NCBI GenBank assembly: GCA_021234155.1
Contig: JAJEKV010000394.1
Span: 1 to 64,000, forward strand
DNA from: Isoetes taiwanensis
Lineage: Eukaryota; Streptophyta; Lycopodiopsida; Isoetales; Isoetaceae
Direction of reading: 5' to 3'
DNA: 64,000 nt
Positions 13,695-25,737 of the stretch are shown piece by piece. The notes under the pieces are model-generated. The model did not search any database. It was not told the DNA's origin and saw only the letters and a program-made list of their open reading frames with translations. A program made the position numbers and the translations under genes. Position 1 is the first letter of the stretch. Every line of letters starts with the position of its first letter.

Positions 13695-16310
13695 TGTACC
13701 CTGTATAGGCGGCTCATCTAGCGAATCGGCGGACCTTAGCTCACATCCCGCCGACATGCGCTGAAAGATTTGGATGCTCTCGACACTTTTGCAGGGCCAC
13801 CGGAATACGCTGCGGATTTGGCTAAGGCCGAGGTGCTCCTCATCTCGTGTTACCGCCTTTGCTTACTGATTTTTCTAATCCGTCCCTGTTTCGATCCATT
13901 GGTACTTATAGCGAGAACACTAGACCAAAGACCCTAGTGGAACCGGGCTTTGGTTTTGCTTCAAATATCAAAGATTTACGATTTGTAGGCTGATTTTGAG
14001 CTGGAAGCCGGATTCTAAACCACCTTTAAGGTTCATTTCTTCTTTTAATTACTTTACATTTTACTTCTGATGATTTATCTCAGGACGCGTGCAAGAGGCT
14101 TTGAATATTTTAAGCAGTGGTCCTGTCAATCGTGTACATTTATAATGGTAGCACAATTCTTCAACCATATCGGCTGCTCGATGGGCCCGATTGTGAAAGA
14201 AAAATACATGGGGTAGATGGTGTTTTGGTTGACTCTGCAATTTCATCGAGGTTTGACTTTTTATTTTAAGATTGTTAAGACCAGAGCTTCAATGTAGCTA
14301 GTTCAAGATTACTAAATGTTAGGGCTTTTTGATCCGAGAAAGCTATGATCTGCTACCTAGAAAAACTTTAACACTGGGTTCTTATCTTCAATTTAATTAA
14401 GATCAACCATGCTGCGAGATTGTATAGACCTACTATAATGGTTTTCGTTCTTTGTTGCAAAGTTTGGCCTTGTAAATGTTTTGGCCGCAATTAGAAAAAG
14501 CTTGCAAATGATAATCTAACTTTTGTAACTTTTATTATATAAAAAACTTTTGTTTAACATCATATTAAAACAAAACCTAATTCCATGCAAGATAGTATTG
14601 CATTAAATTATTTTTTGAGCTTTGAGTGGTGAGCAAGTAGAGTGAGGAAAATGTTGTGAGAGCATGTTTGAGGTAACACTATAGTCAAAGCCTATAACTA
14701 TAGGCTATAGTCTTTTAATTAGTCAAAGTCTATAACTATAGTCAAAGTCTATAACTCTTCAGGACGACATTTGGACATAAGATGCACATTGTAAATGATG
14801 AATTGGAGTCATCATTCTCGATATACATTAAGATCACACGCTTTAAAAAGTTGTAGTGAGACACTAATGTTGGAATATAATATGTGAATATTACGATTGT
14901 TATGAAGCTTTGGACACTAACATTATCAATATCATTGAATTAACTACTACTATTGTAGTATCGTTTCTAGCAAAATGTAACATCAGATCTTACATTGTAA
15001 TATTATCTCCAACTTTTTCTACCCTTAAACAAAGTTGAAAACTTGTTAATGATAGAACCAAGTCCCCTGTTCCATGCCATTGTGGACTCCATGTTTTGTC
15101 AATAGCTGATGTCTAAATGCTCAAAAGTCACTTGGATAAATATCATGCATTTGAACTACATTCTAGGTATTTTGTTGTTCTAAAACAACGTATCTACCCC
15201 TAAGTTGCACAAAGTAACACCACGGTTATAAAATCACTACCACAAATTCACATGCAAATAACTGTTAATTGTAATCTCGGCTTTGTTCCAATATTTTTGG
15301 CCCATAATTACATAAAATCCACTACCACGATTCACAATACGCAAATAAACTTGAATTAGTTGTAACCTTGGTGCCTTGTCCCAATATTTTGCAACGGCAT
15401 TCCTCTATAGAAGCGGCGGTGCTTAGAAATCTTGGGGCACATGTAGGTGGAATACAATATAGTACAAATAAAATCATCATGAATAATAAAATTAATTGGG
15501 CATTTATCCTTTGTTTCCGAGGTATATGTTATCTTAGGGCATTAAGGTTGTACAATAGTAGTACAAAATAAAATCATGTATGAGCAAAGAATTGAAGGGT
15601 AGTTTGCATGATTGTAATTGAAGCTAACCATATAATATCATTACAAAGGATAAGAGAGGAGCAAATCTTGCTTAAAGTAGGAACGATGAATGAAAGTAGG
15701 AACATCAAGTTCAAAATTACACTTGCAATATTACCATTTGGTAATGATGGCATAACCATAATTGTGGGAGAAACATTGTATATCATACATGTCTATATCG
15801 CATCGGGAGCAACGATGTCCAACCTTATTATCCTAGGGAATCTAAGAATGTTTGGCACAACTCTGGGGTGCATTGCATTTAACAACAATATAGATGGTAA
15901 TACTAATAGTTCACTCACCTATATTTTGCGGTAGATAGACATTTTAAATAAGATATCTTGGCACAAATACCCCTCTAAAATGGGTTGTGATCCCAAAAAC
16001 TATGATTATTAGTAGACCGGTTGTCGATGTTTGGAACTACAGAGTTTTGTCAAGGTTCCTCTTTATTCAACTAAACTGCACATTGGAGCAACAATTGTCT
16101 TAGGTTAGGAAGTGGAAAGCTAGTATTACAATTGAAGTTGATGCAGGACGTCCTGGCAGTTGTTCCAAATTGCCTAGAAAGATGCAATTCTCTCAAGTTC
16201 GACTGGACACCAGGTAGACAAAAAAATGAGGAAATTTTCAGCCTTTATATTATAAAGGATAAGGCCACTTTCCCCTCACTTTGAAATTCAGTTTGAGGTC
16301 TCCTGCCTTT
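13695..16310. other. AT-rich DNA with short repeats, no gene
   Basis: No coding exon recognised. A local cluster of the unit AGTCAAAGTCTATAACTAT, with inverted variants, occurs at 14,689-14,757. The rest is low-complexity AT-rich sequence with short open frames only. Confidence 0.5.
14689..14757. repeat. Short direct/inverted repeat cluster (TATAACTATAG units)
   Basis: At least three copies of a unit resembling TAGTCAAAGTCTATAACTA are packed in 70 bp. The first contains the self-complementary CTATAACTATAGGCTATAG region, so the segment can form small hairpins. Confidence 0.5.
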
Positions 16311-17611
16311 GCTGAAATTCCAAGGGCGTACTTTTTCAACATCCTTCTGGGAGGGAAGGCAGAAGGAAGCAACTGCAGACAGGAAGAAATTTCTCAGATC
16401 GGGGATAGCGGGTTGCCAGCAAGAACCTGGTGAATTGTATAAACTCATGGACCATCAAGTAGCAAACCCGCTTGCAAGCCAATCATTTTACGACTAAATC
16501 CCTTTGTGTTAGATTAGATTACTCCTTGGACCACATTACCTGCCTTTCATATGTAGTCCAGTTCTTAACTTGCATCCTTGAAATGTACCAGCCGTGAGAC
16601 TCGTGAGCTGGGTATCAAACCCAGGAGATCCTAATTTTGGGATCAAACTTGCTCTTTGGAGGTGCAGGTAGCAGACAATGTAGGTATAAATTAGCGGCTA
16701 TCTTTTAGAACTTGGCTAAAGTTTAGACTGGAAATTAGGATTCTGGCAATTAATCATGTTTTAGCCAGCATATCTACATGTATTCAGCTTCCCAGCATAC
16801 GTCAATTTCATAAAGTGCAGCTCAAATTGTATTACTCATGTAACAAATTCACTTTTGCAGAGACCAAGCTTGGCATACAAAATCACAAGACAATGGTGAC
16901 ATGTTGACCTTACTGACATTTATGCTGCAGCACTCTCATAAATAGGGATTGATGTCTTGCTGAAATTCCAAGGCATGCTTTTCAACATCCTTCTGGAGGG
17001 AAGGCAGAAGGAAGCAACTGCAGACAGGAAGAAATTTTCAGATCAGGGACAGCCAAAGTTGCCAAGCAAGAACCTGGTGAATTGTATAAACTCATGGACC
17101 ATCCAAGTAGCAAACCCTGCTTGCAAGCCAATCATTTTACGACTAAATCCCTTTGTGTTAGATTAGATTACTCCTCTTGACCACATTACCCAAGCCTTTT
17201 CATGTAGTCCAGTTCTTGCACTTGCATCCTTGAAATGTACCAGCCGTGAGACACGCAGCTGGGTATCAAACCAGGAGATCCTAATTTTGGGATCAAACTT
17301 TTTTTTGGAGGTGCAGGTAGCGAACAATGTAGGTATAAATTAGCGGCTATCTTTTAGAACTTGGCTAAAGTTTAGACTGGAAATTAGGATTCTGCAATTA
17401 ATCATGTTTTAGCTCAGCATATCTACATGTATTCAGCTTCCCAGCATACGTCCAATTTCATAAAGTGCAGCTTCCAAATTGTATTACTCGTGTAACAAAT
17501 TCACTTTTTGCAGAGACCAAGCTTGGCATACAAAAATCACAAGACAATGGTGACATGTTGACCTTACTGACATTTATGCTGCAGCACTTCTCATAAATAG
17601 GGATTGATGTC
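16311..17611 (+). repeat. Tandem duplication, unit about 648 bp
   Basis: Copy 1 (16,311-16,956) and copy 2 (16,959-17,611) both start GCTGAAATTCCAAGG and end AAATAGGGATTGATGTC. They align end to end with many 1-3 base differences (for example GTAGCAGACAATG against GTAGCGAACAATG). The short indels break the open frames seen in each copy. No transposon ends flank it, so a segmental tandem duplication is the simplest reading. Confidence 0.85.
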
Positions 17612-18525
17612 GATCAGGCTTTTCGGCCTTCTGATATAGTCCCACAGAAGAGTACAAAACCTCAGGAATGACAGATCTCTCTGAAGGAGAAGAAAGGCAG
17701 ATGTCTCAACCAATCAAAATGGCTTCTTACATGAAGAAACAAAATCGCATTGATGGCACAGCTCATTGATACTCATAGGCTTAACTCTTTAGGAGGCCAC
17801 ATTGAGGAGCAACATGTTACAGGAATTTAAGATGCCACTTGCAACTTGATGCCTTTCACCAAACGAGCCCACAACATATAGCATTGCCATTATAAATAGT
17901 GTGAGAAATGTAAAATATCATACCTTGACATTACAAATATAAGAGCAGATGAAATGTTCATCTACAAACAATCATATTAATCAATGCTCCTAAAAGATGG
18001 AAAATAAAACAATGAAAATAAAGACAATGCAAAAAGCTAAAGCCATACCAAGAGATAAAGCTTGATGCTGCCCTAAACCTTGCCATAGGTGAATGCAAAG
18101 AACCTCAACATCTCAAGGACGACAGCATTTGGCAAAATGTCAATTGTAACTAGGCATATCAGATGCATTCTTTTGTAAGCGCTTGCAGATTTTTGATAGC
18201 ACGCAGCAGGACTCTTTCAACTTGATAGACAATGGCAAAGGCATTCTTCTGCACCAGAACTAATTAACTGGCCCTTCTAAGCAAACATCAAAGAAAAATA
18301 ATGTAAGTGGGCGGAATGCATATAATTCATAAGCAAAATGCAACTTACAAAAACTACCTGTCTCGTCAACAATAAAACCAGATTAGCAAGACCTCCAGAT
18401 TTTATGTCGGTTTGTAGATGCATGCACATGTCTTTTCTCAGAGTATCTTTGAAGTCTCAGAAGAGCAAAGGAATTTTAAAGTCATCTGCTCCGGAAGTCT
18501 CAGAAGTCCAAATCTGGAACTGGGG

Positions 18526-18708
18526 TTAACTGAAGATCATCATTCTACTACTCAAGATATCTTCTTCATGCAAAGGGGAGCCGTTTGAAGAAGAGCCCAC
18601 GGCCAATAAAGACTGCTGCCTCCTGCGACAAAGCATCCGAAGCCTTTTCACAAAATAGACAGCCGATTTGCCACGATTTGCCATAGCCGATTCTTTATCT
18701 GCCTCCAC
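18526..18708 (-). pseudogene. Captured exon-like fragment in a truncated Helitron
   Basis: A minus-strand frame of 60 codons reads like real protein (AVYFVKRLRMLCRRRQQSLL, then GSSSNGSPLHEED). It starts at GTG rather than ATG and is preceded on the minus strand by a possible splice acceptor (CCACAGTAG). It lies just downstream, in element polarity, of a Helitron 5'-type subterminal sequence at 18,901-18,975, which suggests a captured host fragment. Family unknown. Confidence 0.35.
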
Positions 18709-18900
18709 AGCCTACTGTGGCATACTATGGGAAATGAAGCATGTCGATTCGGTTGCAGGAAGAAGAGAGAACAGAGGAAGAGAAAATTGCAATGGAAACA
18801 AAAACCCTAGCATCTCGGCCTTTAGGACAGCTCGGTGATGTGAAGCCGCCTCGCCTCATCACATACCGGGGAAGCCTAAATCTAGAACGAAACTAAAAAG

Positions 18901-18975
18901 GGCTATCTCGACCATCCAATGTTTAATCAAATCTTAACCGTCAGATCTAGGGCGTGGTCCATTACTTGCACTAAA
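18901..18975 (-). mobile_element. Truncated Helitron 5' subterminal region
   Basis: On the minus strand this reads TTTAGTGCAAGTAATGGACC followed by ACGCCCTAGATCTGACGG. That is the block found just inside the 5' ends of Helitrons D and F, and of E in the other orientation. The terminal TCTTATATTATAA itself is missing: the sequence diverges at 18,976 into AAAAAAAGCTTGCCC. No matching 3' end was found to the left, so this is a fragment. Confidence 0.6.
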
Positions 18976-21630
18976 AAAAAGCTTGCCCAAGTGGAAATCA
19001 CTTTGTTAAAAGGCATCTTGCATTTTATGTAATCTGTGTTTGCGTTGTTCCATGAATTAAACGTTGATTTTAACTTTGATATCTTCAAACTTAGCCAAAT
19101 ACTCTCAATTTAATTCAAATTTAGATATGACCTTACTTACGATGAACTTCTATAACTTTGGACTAGATGCATACCGCCGTTTTGGCAGAACAATTAAAAG
19201 GTGAATTTCAAACAACATGTGCATTATAGATATTAATATTGGCAATAACTGTTGCATGTCAAAACCATCATCCAAGAATAGCGCCCATCATCCGCCAGAC
19301 ATTTTCAAGAAAATTTCATAACAAGAAAGCTTTGAAAGGTATAAATCTTTCACCATATTCCAACAATGTTCAACATCTTGCTTCATAAGGCTGCCATGAT
19401 ACACAAATTGCACCTCATATTTTTAAGAGGGCTTCAAACATGACCATCGTGACACCCATCACGTAAAAAAAACCACAAATCATGGATTTACCCCCGTGAG
19501 TCAAACCGCACTAAAATGGGGAGAGCTTTTTTTAAAATGGGAGTTTTTTTTAAATGGGAGCTTTTTCCATTGGTTGGGAAAACCTTTTTTTCGGGATCGC
19601 TAAAGAAGGGCAAATGTAGACTTTTAAAGCGGTTGCATGTCTCAGGCTTGTTCGAATGGATCCATGAGGAACAAATTTGCCGAAGATGGCGAGGATCGGT
19701 GACGACACATACATTTCATCAAAACCATTGCTTCAAAATGAACATATTGATACATGACATTAAGCGGCTCACCTCTTTGTACAAACCTGACATACAAATC
19801 TGCCCAGGCACGCAGTTCCAGCTGGGAACGGCTATATGAAAGTTCTTTCGGCACAATGCAATTGAATCAAAGCGGATGAAAATAGAGCAGTAACGGCAGC
19901 AGAAGAAGGCGTCGTATAGGATACAATAATCTCCAACAATATATAGCGGCACAACCCGCGGAAATTAAAAATAAAATTTAACCTGCGTCGAAATGGCCCC
20001 GAAAAGGAGTTCGGCGGAGGCAAAAAATAGTCCCAAAAGCTGGTTATATGCCATCATTTGGCATGTGAGAGAAATCACGGCCCTAAGGATGAAATGAACA
20101 ACAAACAAACCATGGCGATGGCGTCAATCAAAACATTATAAATTCTTTACTCTACACGTGATCACGTCCAGACGCCCACATATTCTTTCGCCCGAGTCGC
20201 CCGAATGCAGTAATTTAAGTGCCAATTTTTTTTACAACGAAACATTAATAGGATAAGAAAATATTCAACATTTATTTTCCTTCCCACCATTATCGCCTTG
20301 CTACCTCATCACGATTAAAAAGTGCCTTACACTTTGCCAGATTAAGTTGATTAAGTTATTTTTTAACACCAGTTGGTTAGCTTCTTAAAAAATATTATAT
20401 TTCTAAAGTTAATTACTTTGCATTAGCGAAACCCACTTAAATCCTTTGCTAAAATAAGATTAAATTATTTTTAACTTAATGGCAAGTAAAAGGACTTGCA
20501 TATCTTGGTTGGTTAGTTCAACATTCTGTAGACGTTACTTCATATATCTATAAGTTAAGCAACTTATCATCGCAAATAACAAACACTTTTCATCAAATTC
20601 TTTTGTACAGTGTTTTGGTCATACCAATTGGTTTTATTATTTGGTATAATGAATTGTAGGATATAGAAGGTAATGACGTAGTTTGGTTTGTTGCAGTGTT
20701 CATGTCACTTGGATTAGTTCTTTGTACATGATAATCCATTTCAACCAGTGTTTATCAACGGTTTATGGCTGGGTTATATATATCGAAATTTTATTTGTGA
20801 TTTGTATTCAACAGGACAAAATTCTTCATGAACAAAAAGGCCTTGTTTTATCTTTTAAGAGTTCGGTATGGCATAGATTTGCGAAATACATTTGGTAGAA
20901 TAAACGATATCTTCTTCCTTTATATTTACATCTCATGCATTATTATTTCAAAAAAATGAAAGGTACAAAAGGGCATGAGCACACAAATTATCATTAGATT
21001 CCATCTCAAATGAATTTTCTTTGTAGTCAGAATTCATATAAAAGCATTACATTCATCTTTCTTACTCATCACAACAAGAATTTAAGTAAACTACCATAAA
21101 CTATCGCTTCACGTATATGTATACTCACCGGAAGATAGGCGATCCCCGCGAAAAATATATTCCGTGGCATCAACATGTAACAAAGATACCAGACATTCTC
21201 AAATATCTATGACATAATTAGCACCCGTTGAATAATTGGCGAGTCCTAATCGATGCAATCTCTTTTTTTCTAAGATGTAACCGTGTAAACTTCGCCAAGT
21301 GGTTCTAACATTTCCAATCCAAGAGTTGGTAGATATAATTCCTCGAGCGTACCGGATTCAAAGGTTGGTGAACAATACGAACACAAGACTCGGTGTCTAC
21401 CACCGCTAGTAAAGGCAAAAACGGTACTTAATGTGTAGTATAAGATTGCATCTTTATGAACCCAAAGCGGTGATTTGTCCTCCTGCATGTGCCTCAAGAA
21501 GATCCACTCCCACAATACATTATGTATGATAAAATAAATATCGAGAAAGGGTGTGCATTATCAATCACTAAAACAAAATTTGTTACATGTAGCTTCCTAA
21601 GATTTTACTTACAAGTAAGGCAAACATCGA
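18976..21630. other. No gene recognised
   Basis: AT-rich sequence. At 19,515-19,570 the unit AAATGGGAGYTTTTTT occurs three times in a row. Open frames around 19.5-20.0 kb exist on both strands, overlap one another and show no motif. I see no element ends. Confidence 0.45.
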
Positions 21631-21760
21631 GGAGGGGCTTTGGCCCGACCGGTGGTCAAGCCTAAGAGATGCCAATGCCATGGCTAGTGCCCCGGATCGA
21701 TACTCATGGCATTGTGGACTAGCATTTTGAATTTTATGGATATCTTTGTAAAATTATAAT
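21631..21760 (+). repeat. Candidate tRNA-derived SINE head
   Basis: GGGGCTTTGGCCCGACCGG at 21,634-21,652 resembles the 5' head and A box of tRNA-related plant SINEs. GGATCGATACTC at 21,694-21,705 is a B-box-like match about 40 bp further on. The spacing is acceptable for an internal pol III promoter. No clear tail or target-site duplication was found, so the 3' limit is arbitrary. Confidence 0.35.
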
Positions 21761-22219
21761 GGGGCTTAGTAAAATTTTCATATTATAAACTCACATTATA
21801 CTCATTCTCCGCTTTTGCAAACTATTACCATCATGCAACTTGGGGCCGATGCAAGATTTTTTTAAATTATCTATATCTTTCATAGATCCAATGATACTAA
21901 ACCTAACCATAGTGATGTACGGATTGTAGAGAATGGTTTTCAAGTCTGATTTCTACCTTCTCATAATGACATGCTTCATAAAAGTCCATTGCAATCCTTG
22001 GGTTTCACCTAGGCATATGGGGATACCACATCAAGGGTCCAAGGGTCAGTGAAACCCACAGATATCGACTTTTGGAGGTGGAAAACCCCTACATCGTAAA
22101 TAGGAAAAGCCAATTTCAAGCCCTTTCCGTAGATGTACTTCGGACTATCCTAATTTTTACATATCCCTACTCGATCTTGTACTTGAGTTTGTGCTTGTGC
22201 ACCCTACCCCTATGTCTGA

Positions 22220-23175
22220 GAATAAATAAAATTTCAAAAATGTTTTTAATTGACATTTCTCATCTCTCGGTCCTCGCATTTCCACAGGGTTCTCTACGCC
22301 ATCACGACATTACAAGGGGTAATTCTAAGGAGCCTTTGCAAATTATGAACATGATTTAGGAGCCCTTGCAAAAGACAATATGGGACAATACATGCTAAAA
22401 AGGACAATACATCATGGTAAGATCAATACCTCAAATTATACATCTATAATAATCGCACCCTAATAGATGATGGTAACAAATGAATGTTAAAAACTATGAC
22501 TTTTGATGAGGTCCCATTTTCTCATTCAACGATTTTTATGTTTTACGCATGTTGATGCACATAAATTGATAAGTAGCTATGCATTTGGGTTCTTTGCAAA
22601 AGACTTAAATCAATGTCTATCACGATATGCCAATTATAATAGACCAATCAAAATTTTCATAAGCACAAAGCGAGATTCATGCCAATTGTAATAGACCAAT
22701 CAAACTTTTATAAAACACAAGCAGTTAAAGAAAAGCATTAAAACAAACTGATATGTTGAAATACATTATTATCATATGAGCGAAAAATATACATTCCCAA
22801 ATTAATTTGATTTGCGATTATTTCTCATCAAAGATCCCTCACCAAATGCTCCCAGTGCTTGTTGATCAAGCGAGCAACTAAGGGATAAATAAAATTTCAA
22901 AAATGTTTTTAATTGACATTTCTCGTCTACATTTCCACAGAGGTTCATCTCGGTCCTTTGCAAATTATGAACATTTCCCTTGGGTTCTTACATGCATGCG
23001 ACATCACAAAGGGTAATTCTAAGGAGCCTTTGCAAATTGCTGAACGATATGCCGTCAAAATTTGGAGTCCTTAGACCAATGAAACAAAGACTCAAGTCTT
23101 TTTTCTTTTGCATAACAGAACTAATGTCAATAGAAAAGATAAATAAAATTTCAAAAATGTTTTTAAACATAAATT
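22220..23175 (+). repeat. Interleaved dispersed repeat blocks
   Basis: The block AATAAAATTTCAAAAATG with TTTTTAA occurs at about 22,226, 22,887 and 23,142. The block TTCTAAGGAGCCTTTGCAAA occurs at about 22,322 and 23,018, with a shortened relative near 22,950. The order is partly shuffled, as in repeatedly duplicated and deleted segments. Not coding. Confidence 0.6.
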
Positions 23176-25737
23176 GCTCAACCTCAATGGCAAATTATGA
23201 AATGTAACTAATGGAGAGGCTGGCAAATTAAATTGAGGCACTCTACTTGAACAACAAAAGCCTCTATAACAAATGGAGGTTAGCATACCACAGCGAATCA
23301 ATAGCAAACAATATGAACATAAAATCAAAATATCAATGAGCATATGAAAACCTCGGACTTGTTGTGCGAGTACGTGAATAAAAACCTCTATATAAGGAGG
23401 GGTTAGTCGTGCATGCCATACTGGACAAAATATGGCGTTAAAAAAACAATAAAGTTATGAAGAAGGAGGCACAAAGGCCGAGAAAAAACATAAAAAGAAA
23501 GTACATGAAACAAAAAAAATTGCGAGAGGATCCTAATAATGGCCATCATGGAGGCGGAAGACGGTTATAAAGATAACCAAAGGTATAAGTAGCGACATGA
23601 ACCAAAACCCAGCGAGAATCGAGGAGATGGAGGAGGAAACACAATAGTTCTTAAGATGGTGCGGTTGTAAGAAAAAAGCTTACGGAGGAAAAGAATGCGA
23701 ATAGGCAATTGGGCGGTTTGGCATTAAGCGGCAAGGCAAATCGATCGACCTATTGGGGTCCCCAAAGAGTGTCAAAGTGGAGAGCGCCCCGGGAGGACAA
23801 GGAAAAGTGTCCGGATTGAGGGGAGGCAGGGATAGGTAATCCCGACCACTCATTCGAAGGCCGAAGGCGAGGAATAGGCTCAATAGAGATAGAAAAATGA
23901 AAACACATCAAAAAAAATTTCAAAGCCATGAATTGAAGATCCAGGAGAAGAAGAAAGTTTCTTTGGGCAACATTCACGGTGTGGAAACCACATTTTCATG
24001 CTACATACTAAAAGAAATGTACATAAAATTCTGATGCGGAAACTAAAACTATGAAAAAAAAAAATCAATAGCTAAGAACACCAAATGCAGATCATTCTAC
24101 CATTGACACTTCTAGCTCATGTCGGTCGAAAAACAAATCCTACTGTTTTAACCCAAATGTCTCCACAGCACCGCTGCATTACCCTCATGCAAAGCAGGTT
24201 GCACATACAATGGAGAATTATGCCAATGAGAACACCGCAAGCATGCATGTAATATCTCAACGACATAATAAAAGATCCATTGACAATGAGAAGAGGATTA
24301 CACATCAAATGTATCATACAAAATAATAAATCGGGTCTACATTATTCATAATCTTCAAGTGTTCCTTTAATTACATTAGCACAATTCTGCGCATCACAAT
24401 CGTAAAAATTGTAAGAAGGCCAACATGCTTTTCATTTTATCGGGATGTAGGTTGCCATTACCTTATTATGCGATTAATCTTTGTCATTGGATATACATGA
24501 AATATTTTTAAAATAGTGGGCATAACCCGGGACATCATCGGCTCAAATATTATCTAAGGTTCATTGCCATTGCCGTGTTCGAGCTCGAGAGGTCGAATAA
24601 CCAGACATTAAAAGTGACCTCGTAAAAAGGTCACTTTTAATTTTTAATTCATTTATTATTTTTTGGGTTAATTTTACATTAAATTTGTTAACCTAATGTA
24701 ATCTAGATGAAGATAGGGATTTTAGGTTAAAAAATACCTAACTTGTGGTGTGAATGTAAAAACCATTAAAAGCTTAGCGCAATGCTAACTTAGCGGCGAA
24801 AAGCGAAGGTACCCTAAATACAACACATTGAGCGAATAAGATCAATCTATAGAAGTAGACTTCGATTTGAAATCAAAAAGCCCCAAATCTTACGCCACCT
24901 CATCCCACAACATTGATTGCGAATTGATATGCGTGGCGGATCTCAACCATTCATGCGACACATTCCTACCCAAGATGATATATAGTGCCACATCAAGGTG
25001 GTACTTAATATTGTTGACTTTTGATCGATGCCAGCCGAGATCATATTCCTAAATCCAACGGCCCAAATCAAAAGCCCCAAATAAGGGGGCTGCTTGAAAT
25101 TGATTGAGGTGGCTCCATCAGGCGGTCGATCTCGCCGCGTTCGGCGGCCATGCATACCCATCTCTACCAATAAGGGGGCGGGTTGAAGGATTGTGGCGTG
25201 GCTACATGTGGGCCGTTGGATCACGAAATTTGGGCCGGTCCAAAAGCGACACCTTTTATGATTCAATCATCTAGATAGGGCGAAAAACGCTGCATGGAAC
25301 AATTACAGACGCAACTCAGATTATTCCAGCAAGGGAAGTGTTTTAGCATATTCGAGGAAAAACCTACAAACATAAAATTTAGATTTGGTGTTTATAATAA
25401 GCACATGAGCGTCCTTATTTTCTTAAATTTATCAACTACTTTCCTTTTATTAAAAGGCTTAGAATTTTAGAACAGATACCAATATGTGGAAGAGTCTAGC
25501 ACATTATATGAGAATGCGGAGGTTAGACCTTTTTGTTCCTTTGTTAGCAAAAGGGTTACGCTAGATTCTGAGAATAATCCACCTTTAATTTATCTAGGAA
25601 AATAAGCATAGAATTCCATGTATCTAAGGAAATTTAATTTGGCCTTCCATGTGACCATACATTTTACCTTTTGAAATGTTTACGGACAATGCCACTATGT
25701 CATATAATTGTTCCAAGTGGTACAAGCCTAATAACAA
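23176..25737. other. No gene recognised; one perfect hairpin and an old repeat block
   Basis: No exon-like stretch. Contains the hairpin at 24,608-24,640. At about 25,053-25,085 it contains the block CCAACGGCCCAAATCAAAAG, which recurs twice at 39.8 kb. The region ends at Helitron A. Confidence 0.45.
24608..24640. repeat. Perfect 13-bp inverted repeat (hairpin)
   Basis: TTAAAAGTGACCT (24,608-24,620) and AGGTCACTTTTAA (24,628-24,640) are exact complements around the 7-nt loop CGTAAAA. It is not followed by CTAG, so it is not a Helitron 3' end. It is transcription-terminator-like in shape, but its role is unknown. Confidence 0.7.
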
